A stretch of 64,000 bases of DNA. Source: Syngnathus acus. Its lineage: Eukaryota > Chordata > Actinopteri > Syngnathiformes > Syngnathidae. Position numbers and translations under genes: made by a program. Shown in pieces: positions 12,690 to 24,040 of this stretch (within the stretch, counting starts at the first letter, position 1; each line of letters begins with the position of its first letter). The notes below the pieces were generated by a model. That model searched no databases. It worked only from the letters and a program-made list of their open reading frames with translations, and was not told where the DNA came from. The DNA is taken from assembly GCF_901709675.1 (NCBI RefSeq), contig NC_051094.1, positions 10,226,501 through 10,290,500 on the forward strand. Reading direction: 5' to 3'.

Positions 12690-12960
12690 GTGACAAAAAC
12701 TCCCGCGCTTGCACCTGGAACTCAATAGATATTCATGAACATTCGCGTATTTAGAGAAGGAAATAACTTAATACCGACAGTGTCGATGGAATAATAGCCA
12801 TTTCCTGCCTGACTTGCAGCCCCTCTGAAAATGAGATTGCGCCGGACGTCATTTTTCTTGTCTGCTGGGTGTTTCTCTATGGCTGCGGCTATGCGCCCTG
12901 CATTAGCAATGAGCCACAGCTTTAGATAGGTGGAAGAGGAAAGGGAGGGGTTGGTGGAGT
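12690..12960. promoter_or_regulatory. Candidate conserved regulatory island
   Basis: A non-repetitive block with higher CpG than its flanks (CCCGCGC near 12702, GCGCCGGACGTC at 12839-12850) mixed with ATTCATGAAC, ATTAGCAATG and GATAGG motifs. A CRE-like GACGTCA lies at 12845-12851. The mixture of retained CpG and homeodomain/GATA-like cores suggests constraint. No open frame runs through it. Conservation across fish has not been tested, so this is a texture-based call. Confidence 0.3.
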
Positions 12961-13613
12961 GAGACAGAGTGTGACTTGGTGAGATAGGTGGACTTCAAGC
13001 ACCAGAGCTTGAGGAAAGACAATGAGGCAGACTATCTGTTGTCTTATTTGCTGTGAATAAAAATCTAGGGTGAAAGAAAAAATGTGTTCAAAAAGAAACA
13101 TTAATCTAAAATGTCACATCCTAGCCTTGTTTTTTTATTGTAAAAGACAATGTGGGACAGAGGGGATGACCCATTCCAGAGATGGTACTGATTAAATCAT
13201 GGAAAATATTTAATTCATAGCTTAGTCAAAATGGATTATTTTTTCCATGCAACATTGTACGCTGAGGTGAAGGGTGAAACAAAACCAAAAAGTGAGAAAA
13301 AGAAGATAAAAGAGCGCCATCAATGCAAGTCTGGCCCAACAGACAAAAGAATCCCTTCAAACAATTCCTGACCATTACTCGACCTGTCGCGTTACCTCGC
13401 TGCTGATCTTATAAATTAACCATCTCACAGAGGTGCTCAATCCTGCAATCCTCGCTCCTCCACAATTAGGCTTGTGCTCTTTGTGAGCAACACTTATCTC
13501 TTTGCCTTTACCCTGGCACGCATTTACCATAATTTCTTATACATTCAAGTTAATCCATCAAAATGAGCTTTCATTTTTTGTATAGCTCTTTATTTAAACT
13601 ATTATATTTAAAA
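12961..13613. other. Non-coding stretch, nothing recognised
   Basis: Single-copy-looking DNA with A-rich patches (13070-13100, 13285-13315). No exon or element was recognised. Confidence 0.6.
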
Positions 13614-13870
13614 GGGGGGCATCAAACTCATGTTGTTCAGGGGCCACAAACAGATGTCAAATCGGCTGGACCAAAAATATCACAGGAAGATTAATATATG
13701 GAAAATAACAATGAGTTGGTGTTTTTTTGTTTTAGGAGTATTTCTGTTATGAAAATCTTCATATATATAAAATCCAATGACTTATCCTATTGAAAAACAA
13801 AGAATAACCAAAGATTTAAAAAAAAAAAAAAACCCGCACAATTTATAATGCAATGCATCTTTACAAGGTG
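13614..13870 (+). mobile_element. Decayed hAT-like non-autonomous element
   Basis: Begins with CATCAAACTCATGTTGTTCA followed by GGGGCCACA and GGCTGGACCAAAAATATCAC, then an AT-rich body with TTGTTTTAG and TTATGAAAATCTTC. This order matches a fish hAT-type element family that starts (G)GTGTCAAACTCAT and carries a 'ggccac...ggccgga' block. The distal terminus and the 8-bp target duplication are not visible. The copy is diverged and probably truncated near the A-run at 13818-13831. The right boundary is approximate. Confidence 0.65.
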
Positions 13871-16800
13871 CTTTCACAACAGCTGTTGCCATGACAAAGC
13901 ACTTAACAGAACATAAATAATAAATAATAATAATTTGCTTCAATTTAATATATGCATCTGTTGTACATTACTATAACTGACCACCCCAATTGTATTATAA
14001 AGGCACTTAAATGATAAAAATGTTGGTAAAATGTAATCAATATATCACGCTGTTTAGTGCATATGTATAATTCTTGAGACCTAAATCTACTACCAAACCA
14101 TACAAACCGTTTTAAATGTATGAGAAAGAAAGTGATCACCTGTAAATAATTATATTTTACATTAAAAAGAGATTTTAAAAAACATTAGTATTTTCCAGTA
14201 TTGCATAAAAAAATCAGATCCCCCACAAATTTATAGCAACCATCGTGTAGTGATACCTTCGCACATTTTTAACTATTACCACAGAAAGTATTTATTTTCA
14301 CAGAACTGGCGCTGTGGGATGAACCATATGGTGTTCCGGCACAGATAAAAGCATTTCTGTGTCTCTCTTGTATGCACTGCTGCAGTTTTATCAAAGAAGT
14401 CATTTGGCTGACTGCGTGGCTACCCACTACTTACAACTGCACTCCTGTCTCTGCATAAACACCCTTATTGGTTTCAGGTATCACAACAATTCACTATTTT
14501 ATGAAATAGTGGTGGAACCCTCAGAGTACCGGTAGACTGCTTTTTTTTTTTCTAATGAAAACATTTCATGTAAGATTTACAGTCATAGTACAATAACAGT
14601 AGCTGGGACAGTTTGTTGAGGAAAAAAAAGTCATAGGTAGGATAGTTTGTTTTAATTTATTCCATTTCCGTGTGAGCTTGTCACGCACCGGGACAGAAAC
14701 CTGAGCAGATTGCACCACTACTTTGTATTCCAAATTAATTGGCCTCTGAAGATCGCCCTCTGCCCCTCACTTCATGCACACTTTTCCCCGGCTCAATTAG
14801 AAGACAGAAACCTACATACTGTCTAGCCCAGTCCTCTCGTTTATAGTGACCTCCAGGTCTAGGTCCAAAACCAAACAGGGCCTTGACATCTAAGTCAAGC
14901 AGCTATTTAGGTATGAGGAATTAGTCTAAGGCTGTATAATGAGGCAGACTAAAATATGACTGATCTTACTCATTTTGTCCCCGCAACGAAATGATTTGTC
15001 TGCAACATCTTTAGCTGTGGTGTGTATAATGAGATTCCATACTATTGCTACTGAACAGAAATGCGTATATTCTGTCAAGATTGAAGCTAAATCTGGACTG
15101 TAACATGTGCAGGTGCCCTACTGTCACCCAGTTTGACAACTTAATTAATTAATTAATAAAGGAGCGCGATTACCACATCTCCAAATGTAACACGCACATT
15201 TTTTTATACACGTTGTTGAGTTAAGCTAAGGTAATGACGACAATCTTGGTACTGGATGAATCCAATACATTGACATTGCAGTGACGGTAAGAAGCATGAT
15301 TATCCAAAAATTGTAAGAATTTTATGAATTAATTTATACTTTTATTGAGGACAAGAGGTTTGAATACGGATGGATGATTGATTACAACATTTTAAAATAT
15401 ATTCTTTTTTCACACCCAATTAAATTAGCATTATGTAGTTTTGCTACTTTTATCATGGCTTAACTATAGCCACATTTCTCGGGTGGGTTGATTGTTAAAC
15501 TGCATGTACTCTCGCTTGTAGCTTTAGCATACAACATTTTCCAAGTTCACAACACAAAAAACCCCACCAATTCTAGTGTATGAAACACACAGTCTATTTG
15601 AATATTCAGTTCTGGGGGTCAGTTGAACAACCTGTGATAAACAAGCTCTCTAACCTTGAATACAGCCATATGAAGACAACCGAGACAGAATAAAAGAGTG
15701 ACAATAAACACAACATTTTGACTTGTGGAGCTTACATCCAAGGCCTACTTTTGATGCTTTGTACCACAACCTTCCCTGTAAACTTGTTCAGTCTTGAAGT
15801 AAAAATAGTAAAAGGGTGTTGACAGTTGACATATTTATTTATGAGAGTTAGAAGTTTCGAGGGGAAGTAAAAATGTAGGATGAATCTATTTATTGAACAA
15901 AGGACAGCAAAACACCATAACAAACACCGGGCGGAAAAAAACATTCAAGATCCAAGATATTTCAGTCATGAGAGATCAGAAAATGTTCTCCGAGGAGTAT
16001 TACCCCTGCGGACGACAAATGCCAAAACAACTCTGACACACAAAGAATGGAGGAAAATATGAGGGAACAGACGGAACAACAATTATTTATGTAAATAATG
16101 CACCATTGCTGCTTATAATTAGTGGGAAAATTAAGCAGAAAATAAAAGCGTGGGGGGGAAAAAAACACCACGCATGTCACCCAACTAATTTTTCTCATGC
16201 AAATTAACAATTGAAATTGTAAATGGAAATGGGTGTTGTTTGTGTTGGAGAGAGAAAGAAGCAGACCAAGGAGAGGATGCCCTGCTTTCCCCCTCCCTTC
16301 TTATTCTGTTTGGAATTCATTAGCTGCTGAAGAAACTGCAGGCAGATGTTGTTTGACACAAAGGGTGAGGACGATATTGTTAGCAGGAGAATGGAAGTTC
16401 GGGTTGCTGTTTTGGGAAGGGGAGCTTTAGATAACTTTGATACACAAGAGCAGATGGACAACTCCTCGGTGACTTATATTGACCATCCCTCACTATTATT
16501 TCAATACCTCTTTTCAAACAATGGTGAACACCTGCCAGAAGTAGACAGGTGCTGCTCACTCTGGTCTGTAAATATCCTAACCCAAACTCAGTGAACACTA
16601 ATGACGGTCTTAATGGTAAATAATTCATTTGAAATCATATCATTTCATCCAAGACAAAACATCAAGCACCCTGTATGAGACATTCAAACATTGAATTAGC
16701 TCCAATTTCACACCTCCGTTTTGTGGCGCAAATATTACAACTACCCGAGATCTAACACAATGTCACAGCAATGTTACACAATTAACCAGCGACTTTGGCA

Positions 16801-18600
16801 GAGGTTCCATATCAATAATGTGTAAATGGAACAGCTGGAACACTTGAATAAATCATTTAAAACAGCCAGGATTGACACGCCACACATAAATTTACATGCG
16901 GGGGTGGCCTTTTGCTGCTGTTAATAAGAACGAAAGTTCACCGGTGCAGCTTTAATCTGTAAACACAGTTCTAATATCGTGCAGGTGCTTTGAGCGGTGT
17001 GCAAAGTGTTCTCTTAGTGTCGTGATGAACATAATTAACAAGTTAAATATGCCAAATTGTGTTTGATTACACTTTTGAGAAACGGGAGACGATTGCATCA
17101 CATCATTTTGGGGAAAAGAAAGCCAGACTTGATCTTTATTGATGGGGCTTATTAAATGACTGAAAATGTTTACTTATTATCTTGGAAAGAAATTATTAAA
17201 TTTTAAAAACAACAATAAACTTTACACATAATGAAGCTTATTGGATATTTTCTGTCCATTTTTTACGAGATTATATTGACCTTTTCAGTGTCACCGCATA
17301 CACTACTATCAGATGTGCTGAAGGCTTGACACGTTTATCAGACTTGAGCTCAGTGAGAGGTGGTGCTTGCTATGAAGCCAGTGTCAATGTAGGTGTGATA
17401 AGTGTGAAAGTGTGACTACATGTGTCTCCTGTTTGCTTGTCTCTCCTCTCTCCCTCACTTGCCAGCACACACACTGCAACCTTTTTCTGCCTCCTCTCTG
17501 TCATCGGCAAGTGTTTTTAAAAGAAGGAGGATCAAACAAAGTTAGAAAATGCCCGTCTGGCATTCATCTGACAGCCCTGCATCCTGAACCCTTTTAAAAG
17601 AGATTTCTGAGGGAAAGAATGGAGAGAAAATAGGACATGTTTCACACAATTTATGCAGCGTTAATTTTCCAGCCCCCGCACTGACTGTTTACAGAGTCCT
17701 GCACATCTCAAACCTCCCTCTTGTTCTCTAACTACAATCTCTGCTTTACTTTTTACTCCCACCACCCTGCACTTTTTTGTGGCTTATGTTATTCTGATTT
17801 TTTCCGCAGTCTTTTTTTGTGTGTGTCACCAGTGAGGATGCCCTCCCTTGGGGTGGCTAAATTTACATCTCTCCATATGACAAACACAAACAAAGAAGCA
17901 AATAAATCAAATGTGACGAAGGCGGTGGGGGGAGCAGAGGCAAACAGTGAATGTTTGTCACTTCCAGAACATATACTGTATAGAAAATAAATATATATTG
18001 TGAGGACATACATTTTCTGAGCTTATCCATTAGACTGGGTGGCTACAGTATAACTACTACTACTGCATTGTAAAGGAATAATTGATCATTCATGGCTTTT
18101 CAATTAAAAAATAAATAAATAAAATAATGAATAAAGAATTCATATTATACAAGATGTACTCAAGTTCAAGTGGTGGATGGAATATTTGTTTGTTTGTATT
18201 GTATGTTGTTGGTTGTATTCAAACCTCTCATAATAGCTCAATAGTGTAACCAAAATATTGGAATTATTATTTTAAACAGCTTTTTTATTCTGATGAGCAA
18301 GTTAAGTAAATACGGTGTGAATCTAAACCAGTGCAAACAGCAGCTATTGAATAAACACATTGTTAAATGAATTTTCCCTCTGGCAGTAATCATGATTTTT
18401 TTTGTTTTTTTTCACACTCTCCATTGGATCATATTTGATTATGATTGCCCAAGTTCTGTGGTCAGTCAGTGCACTTCTATACATCAGGACAGTGTGTGAC
18501 TTTCAATGTATTCCTATGAACAGCTCCAGGAGTGCACCTACAGGACTAGTAAATATTCAGCACCCAGATTTGCAGGCTTTGCGTAGGGGCTTCTGTTGTG
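13871..18600. other. Long non-coding stretch with two AATTA-rich islands
   Basis: No gene was supported. Simple repeats include an AATT run at 15141-15158 and an AAAT run at 18108-18130. The blocks 16060-16240 and 16860-17110 are non-repetitive and carry several AATTA/TAATTA cores. An octamer ATGCAAAT at 16197-16204 is followed directly by TAACAATTG. Overlapping frames on both strands at 16204-16628 show no domain and reflect chance. 17721-17830 is a T-rich patch. Confidence 0.5.
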
Positions 18601-18960
18601 ATGAGGTTTGATGAGGCGCTTCGTAATTGTGTGTGCGTGGGTCTGTATGTATGTGTGTGTGGTAGGGAGTGTGTTTGTCAGTGATTGTGACAAGCAGACG
18701 ATCCCTGCTGTGCCTCAGTGCGTCCGCTCTGATACATTATTAATTAGGCAGCGTTTAGAGTAACGAGCGAAGCGTTTGAGCCCCCCCTTTTCCGCCACCC
18801 CCAGTGACACACTCCCTGGGAATCTGCTGTGTGACTGCAGATCAGGGGAGGCAATAATGTGACTCTGGACCAGCACCCTTCAAGAAATCCAGTCAGACTC
18901 CGTGGGGCATGGAAGATTGTTTGGGGCTAGGATTTTTGCCGAAATTGAGCTGTCACATAG
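18601..18960. promoter_or_regulatory. Candidate regulatory island
   Basis: After an imperfect GT-rich run (18628-18680) comes a CpG-bearing block (TGCGTCCGCTC, TAACGAGCGAAGCG) around ATTATTAATTAGGCAGC at 18736-18752, then a C-run and CACCCCCAGTG. TAATTA is a homeodomain core. The region lacks an open frame and is not repetitive. The call rests on texture only. Confidence 0.25.
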
Positions 18961-20399
18961 AATACATACTTGAGAAAGAGTAGATGTTACGCACATATTA
19001 TTATTACTTTTTTTAAGCAAAGAAAATCACTTTTTTACGGGAGCATGGAACTGCAAATATGATGTAAAAACCTCTGACTGGCAACTACGTTCAAACGTAC
19101 TTGGAAATATTTTTGTACGCAAAGGCTACAAACGTCCAACAGCCTATTTTGATATGCATTGTTGGGGATTATTACAAAGTTTCTGGTTGGTTATCCCTAA
19201 CCTTAGGGTTTCAAAGTTGAATACGGTCTGTTTGGTTGCTGGAAGAAGCAGGTGTGAACATTTCCCTTCCCTCTGATAAATGATGCAAATGGAAACCTTT
19301 GCCTTTCATTGAATTGTTTGAAAGATTGTTGTTTTAGGTAATCCCCACTACTCCCTATCCCCTTCCCCCCATTGCATGTCCATATTATGCTCATCTCTTT
19401 TTGCTATTACTGTCTGACTAATTCAATAATTTTCTCCCCCCTTTGTCATCCTTTCAGCTCCCCTCCTTCCTCTTCCCTTTTCTGTCTGCCCTTCAAATCT
19501 TCTGGGTCCGCCTGAGTCTCCGTTGTCTGCCTCATTACCGACGAATTTGATTTTCAGAAACTGCAGCTGTGCAGCTACAAGGAGCCCTTCTCATCCTTAT
19601 TATTCTACACCCGCATAAATAACCGCACAAACACACACCTCTTTCCATTTCTTTATTTTATTTTTTTAATTGTCTGACGTATGCAGTAGCAGCAGCAACG
19701 TTACCTCTCAAGTGCCCATGCTGCACTGGACAGTGTTGTAGTGCGCCAAAGCCACATAGTGACAGCCAAGATTTAGATTTTATTTTTCCAGGGGCACTCA
19801 GCAGAAAGTAAAAAGTGCCTCCGTAAAAAAAGTGTATCTTAGAGCGACTGCCTGTGATTTCCCGCCTTAGCTGGTGATGACACTGCCATCCCTCTTAGTG
19901 AAAGATACACTGTAGCCTCCACGAAAGTTTGTGCCCTCATCTGCTTCGGGAATTTGTTGGCATTGCAATGAAAAACTTGGGTGGTGCCTTTTTGACTTTG
20001 TGAATGTTGTGGTGTTTTCCCCCAGTAAAATGTCAAGCCATACCACATTTCTCAATTTCAATTCACGGTTGTATTTCTTTGTTTGTGTGGAACACTTTGC
20101 CAGAAACGATATCTTTACTTAACAGAATTGTATGAATACATAACAAAACCTTGCTGTCTTTTCTTCTGAGTTGCAGGCTGGAATTGTTTCTTTCTGAATT
20201 GATGGACAAAATAGGTGAATAGTTAAACATCCAACACTACTAGAAGGTATTTCTAATTCATTGTCTCCAGTGTTCTTTAGTTATCCAGCATTATGAAATA
20301 AAGAACCAAACCTGTCATATATAAAGAACAGTATGTCCTGCATATGCATACTTTCAAACACAGAGGCGTTCCGGTGCATGTGTATGCCTGCATTCAGTC
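18961..20399. other. Non-coding stretch, nothing firm
   Basis: AT-rich and pyrimidine-rich segments (19430-19500) without a supported exon. A microRNA-204-like string near 19441 was examined and rejected for lack of a hairpin partner. No mobile element was recognised. Confidence 0.55.
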
Positions 20400-20700
20400 C
20401 ATTCATTATATCTCCGCCTGGAGCGCTCTAGAGGGGCAAACTGTGTCACGACTACTAGCATCCAAACATGCTTGCGGTCCGCAGACCAAATAGGCAAAGC
20501 ACCTGTCCTAAGTGTCAACATGCTCCCTTTGGCCGTGAGTGTCGGGCTTTCGTTCGGAAAGGGGCAAGATGTGGAAAGCCAAGAGGAGAGTCATCTCATT
20601 ACTTCCTCCCCGGGGCTGTAATTAAGGAAGGGATGGAGCGAGCGCTGCCACGTCACCTCTGTGGACTGCCCCGGTGAACTGTGCTTAATTGAAACCTAAT
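20400..20700. promoter_or_regulatory. CpG-bearing island
   Basis: CpG density rises for about 300 bases (around 20415-20430, 20473-20485, 20530-20560, 20605-20675), including GCGAGCGCTGCCACGTCACC at 20638-20657 with a CRE/E-box-like CACGTCAC. The frame crossing it (20468-20677) is cysteine/arginine-rich but has no recognised domain. The island could be a weak promoter, an enhancer or a non-coding exon. Confidence 0.3.
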
Positions 20701-22049
20701 ATATCTGAGTCCTCATTGGTCTGATAGCGTTCTAACAGCAGGCTATGCTTCATAGACTACTCCAAGTTACCTGGCTTTTATTTATGTATTTATTTTGTTA
20801 TCTCTTCAGCATCTCACCGTGCCCTCTCCACTCATGCGGTCTACAGAGTTATTGATTTGTTTGTGTTGTGAACATCAGTGCTTGAGGATGGTAAGAGCTG
20901 ATCATAGAGAACAGTTTGATTCAAGCTCAGTGTACTGACCTTGGAGGAAGTACACAACGAGGGCGTGCTGAAATCCCGGCCTTTCTGAGTGCTGGATGGC
21001 AGGTGGGGATTCGGTGCAGTGAGGACGCATCCACACAAAGAGCTGTTTAACTGCCCACGGGGCCTCTGGGTACTCCACCTTTCACCGCATCCTTTTAATA
21101 TTTCATAGCCCGGCTTTGGACAAACGTCTCAGCCCGGCCTTGCTGGAATATGGATGAGAGTACACGTTTAGCCATTTACGTGGATGTCAGTTGGAAGCGG
21201 CTCTAAACAAAACACCTCTGTCTTCCCCGCTGCAACCTCACCTCACTGGACCCAGCGTTGACTTGTTAGCAAGACGGGTAAAGATTGACGGCAACAGGAA
21301 ACAAAAAGAACACAATCAGGAGCCTTGGGTTACGTGCAGAGCATATGTTGGAATTATGGAAGAGATCACACATTGCACAGCGCATTTTGTTTTATTTAAG
21401 AACAAAAAACAAACAAACTTACAGTGGAATCGCCAAAGTCAAGCAATTGTATTTCATTACAGTGGAACTTTGTAGAGCAGGTTTTGGGTGACAGCTGCTA
21501 CCTCTAGCAAATGCCTTGACCCACCAATTCAATTCCTACTCCAGCTTCTTCTACTTCTCACCACTTAATGGTGTGTTGGCTTTTAAACTGAGAAATGGCA
21601 GAGATTTGACAGAGAGAGCTGGACTTTGCTATGAATTGGTTGTGCAATGGAAGTCCTTCATCACTTCAAAATTGTGGTCAACAACATGGGCGGACATTGC
21701 TGCACAGTCAGTCTATGTCTATGCTTCCATCAAGAATGCATGAATATGCATGCAAATATTTGGCTTTCTCACCCATTTGTATCGTATATACTACCTGACA
21801 AGTCAGAACCTTTTTTTTTTTTAATCAGACTATAAATCTAATTCTTTGAGATGATTGTCACAGATTACAGATGTTTACATTCTATGTGTACACCACAGCA
21901 ACTCCAAAAAGTAAACAAGTTGTGTCAATCAAAACTGAACATTTTATCTCTGTGTATATTACATCTCAAATGAGTAGTCTGTAATAATGTGGCCAGTGAA
22001 TGTTCTTAAAGAACTTACTTGGTTTGTTCTCTCAACATTTCCATGCATC
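20701..22049. other. Non-coding stretch, nothing firm
   Basis: Mixed-composition single-copy DNA. 21050-21190 retains some CpG (CACCGC, CCCGGC). A T-run lies at 21811-21822. Overlapping frames at 21191-21491 have no recognised domain. Confidence 0.5.
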
Positions 22050-22420
22050 TTCCTGCACTAATTGCACACAGAAGCTTGGGCACCACACACGGCTTCACTT
22101 AATGCAATTAGGCAGCAGTTTAATTATTCTTTAATGTGTAGATGAAGCCAATGTGTTACGTAGGGTAATTATTGCTAATGACTCTGCAATGGGAATGCAA
22201 AGAGGAAAGTGAGGTTTTGTGTTGAAAGAGACCAGTGAATTCCTTCTTGTCTAATAGACCTTTTGTTGAATTGCTTCCCTCAGCATGCGATAAGGGTGTT
22301 AAAATTAATGATTTATAACTATTGAGCGAGCATTTCAAGTAGGTAGTAATTTATGATAATTTGTCTTCTTTCACAGCGGCACAGTTAATAATTGTTAATT
22401 AGCCGTTGATGATGTGTCCT
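22050..22420. promoter_or_regulatory. TAAT/AATTA-rich candidate enhancer
   Basis: Within about 350 bases there are repeated homeodomain-type cores: CTAATTGC (about 22058), CAATTAGG (about 22105), TTTAATTATTC (about 22119), GGTAATTATTGCTAATGAC (22165-22183), AAATTAATGA (about 22303), and AATAATTGTTAATTAGCC (22387-22404). The sequence is not a simple repeat and carries no open frame. Dense TAAT cores in unique sequence are typical of developmental enhancers. Conservation and activity are unproven. Confidence 0.35.
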
Positions 22421-23960
22421 TTGAACATACAGTATACCCTAATGGCCAATTCTCAGCCTATGAGCAGACATCCTTGTGGGCAGCATTCAAATAAGAGGAT
22501 GTTTTTAAACACAAGTGAGAAGACGAATAATAGAAATAAAACAGCAAACAGCAACATTTCCTGTCCATCTGTACTATCTTTTTTATTGGCACCGGATTTT
22601 GTCACTGTACCAGGCTGGATTTGTATGTCTGCCAAGAGCATCCATCAATCATGCCAAGGTAGGCCAGTGAAAAAGAAGACAGGAACATGCTCCAGGAGAA
22701 ATTGTGCCAAGTAGAGAGAAGGCGGGAAATGGGGAGGAATTAAAAAAGTCATACCCACACTGTTACCTTTTTAACAATTTTAAAGAAGTGATAATGATTG
22801 GTTGGGAAAAGTTTACTTCCATTGGTGCACAATGGCGCACACACCTCTGTTACGCCCGATTTTACAAGAAAATTCCACCATTGTACACAGTTAACTGTGC
22901 TCTACGCTAGACTTTTGCCCGGAACAAAAACAAGGCCCTGAGTGTCCAATGTTGGCTTTAAACTCACATACGTATACATGATGATGATTTACCCAAGATC
23001 GGTCCACACTACAATAGAATACTAGGAGGGATAGCGGACAACGAAAGCTCTTTTTGATGAGTTGAGTTGGTGAGGTTCGAGGTTGAATGAATCCAGGAGG
23101 CCAGCAGCTTTCGTTTTTTCTTTTCTTTTTTTGGGTGGACGACTCAACAGATGACAGCGCTGTCAAAAGACTTTGGCGTCGGCTGGATGAAAAGAAGCGA
23201 GGTGAAGTCAAGCTAACCCCTTTTAAACCCTGTTAGTGATTTGAACTGATCATTCATTCCGTCAGTCTTATTCAGGCCTTCAAAGGGTTGAGACAGAAAT
23301 GCAGATAAGCCCGTTCAAAAGGCTGTGACAATTGGGAAAGTCTGTGGCTCTTTTCAATGTCATTTTTTGGGAGGGAGATATAGAACTAATGTGGAATAGG
23401 TCTTTAAAATATTACAGATGTATTATAAGTATTAACAGGTTAGTTTCATATCTTGAATTTTCAAAACTCCTTTTTAAAGCAGCATCTCCTTTGGATTAAA
23501 ATAATTCAATAATTCTGCAGCCATTCTGTGGTGCGAGTGCTGGTAAAAATGACTTGCAATGTCTTCGACCAAGCAACCAATCATACAGAGTATTTAGTAA
23601 CGTTTTTCTCTTTTGTCCTTAGTTTCTCACACCTACTCTCACGACCACACAAACTTCAGTTTGTCACCCTCTGGGTATGTGTAAGCTCCCACCACACACA
23701 TTTTTCCATCCACCAGTCAACAGTGGCCTTTTGTGCAGTTGTGGTTTTCTCCAAGTCAATGTTCAAGTCAGGTCAGTGGGAAAGTCCCAACAGCAAGACA
23801 GTACAACCCAGTGAAATGATTATTTAATTGTTTTTGCCTAGTGATGTCATTCCCAGGGATTTTCATGTTTATTTGTGTGGCCAATTCATCTTGACATCCA
23901 CCCAACATATAAAAAATGGCCAACAATTATGTACAATATAGAAATGATGTTACTGCTATT
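22421..23960. other. Non-coding stretch, nothing recognised
   Basis: No supported exon. Several overlapping short frames on both strands (22406-22714, 22453-22641, 22891-23211) are without domains. A CA/GT-poor, AT-leaning composition prevails. Confidence 0.55.
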
Positions 23961-24040
23961 ATCACTCTCTCTCTGTCTTTCTCTCTGTCTCTCGCTCTCT
24001 CGCTCGCTGGCATGCATACACACACATGCACGCACGCACT
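23961..24040. repeat. CT-rich tract grading into CA/GCAC repeat
   Basis: Imperfect (TC)n with G interruptions (TCTCTCTGTC-type units) runs to about 24008, followed by a short alternating tract with ACACACACATGCACGCACGC. The tract generates low-complexity leucine/serine frames that are not genes. Confidence 0.75.

Noticed and set aside
19430-19470. String resembling microRNA-204/211 (CTTTGTCATCCTTTC)
   Set aside because: Only part of the mature sequence matches, and the flanks are pyrimidine-rich on both sides, so no precursor hairpin can form.
20468-20677. Cysteine-rich frame with CPKC-type spacing
   Set aside because: The spacing does not repeat as in a zinc finger, and the frame lies in a CpG-rich patch where such residues are expected by composition.
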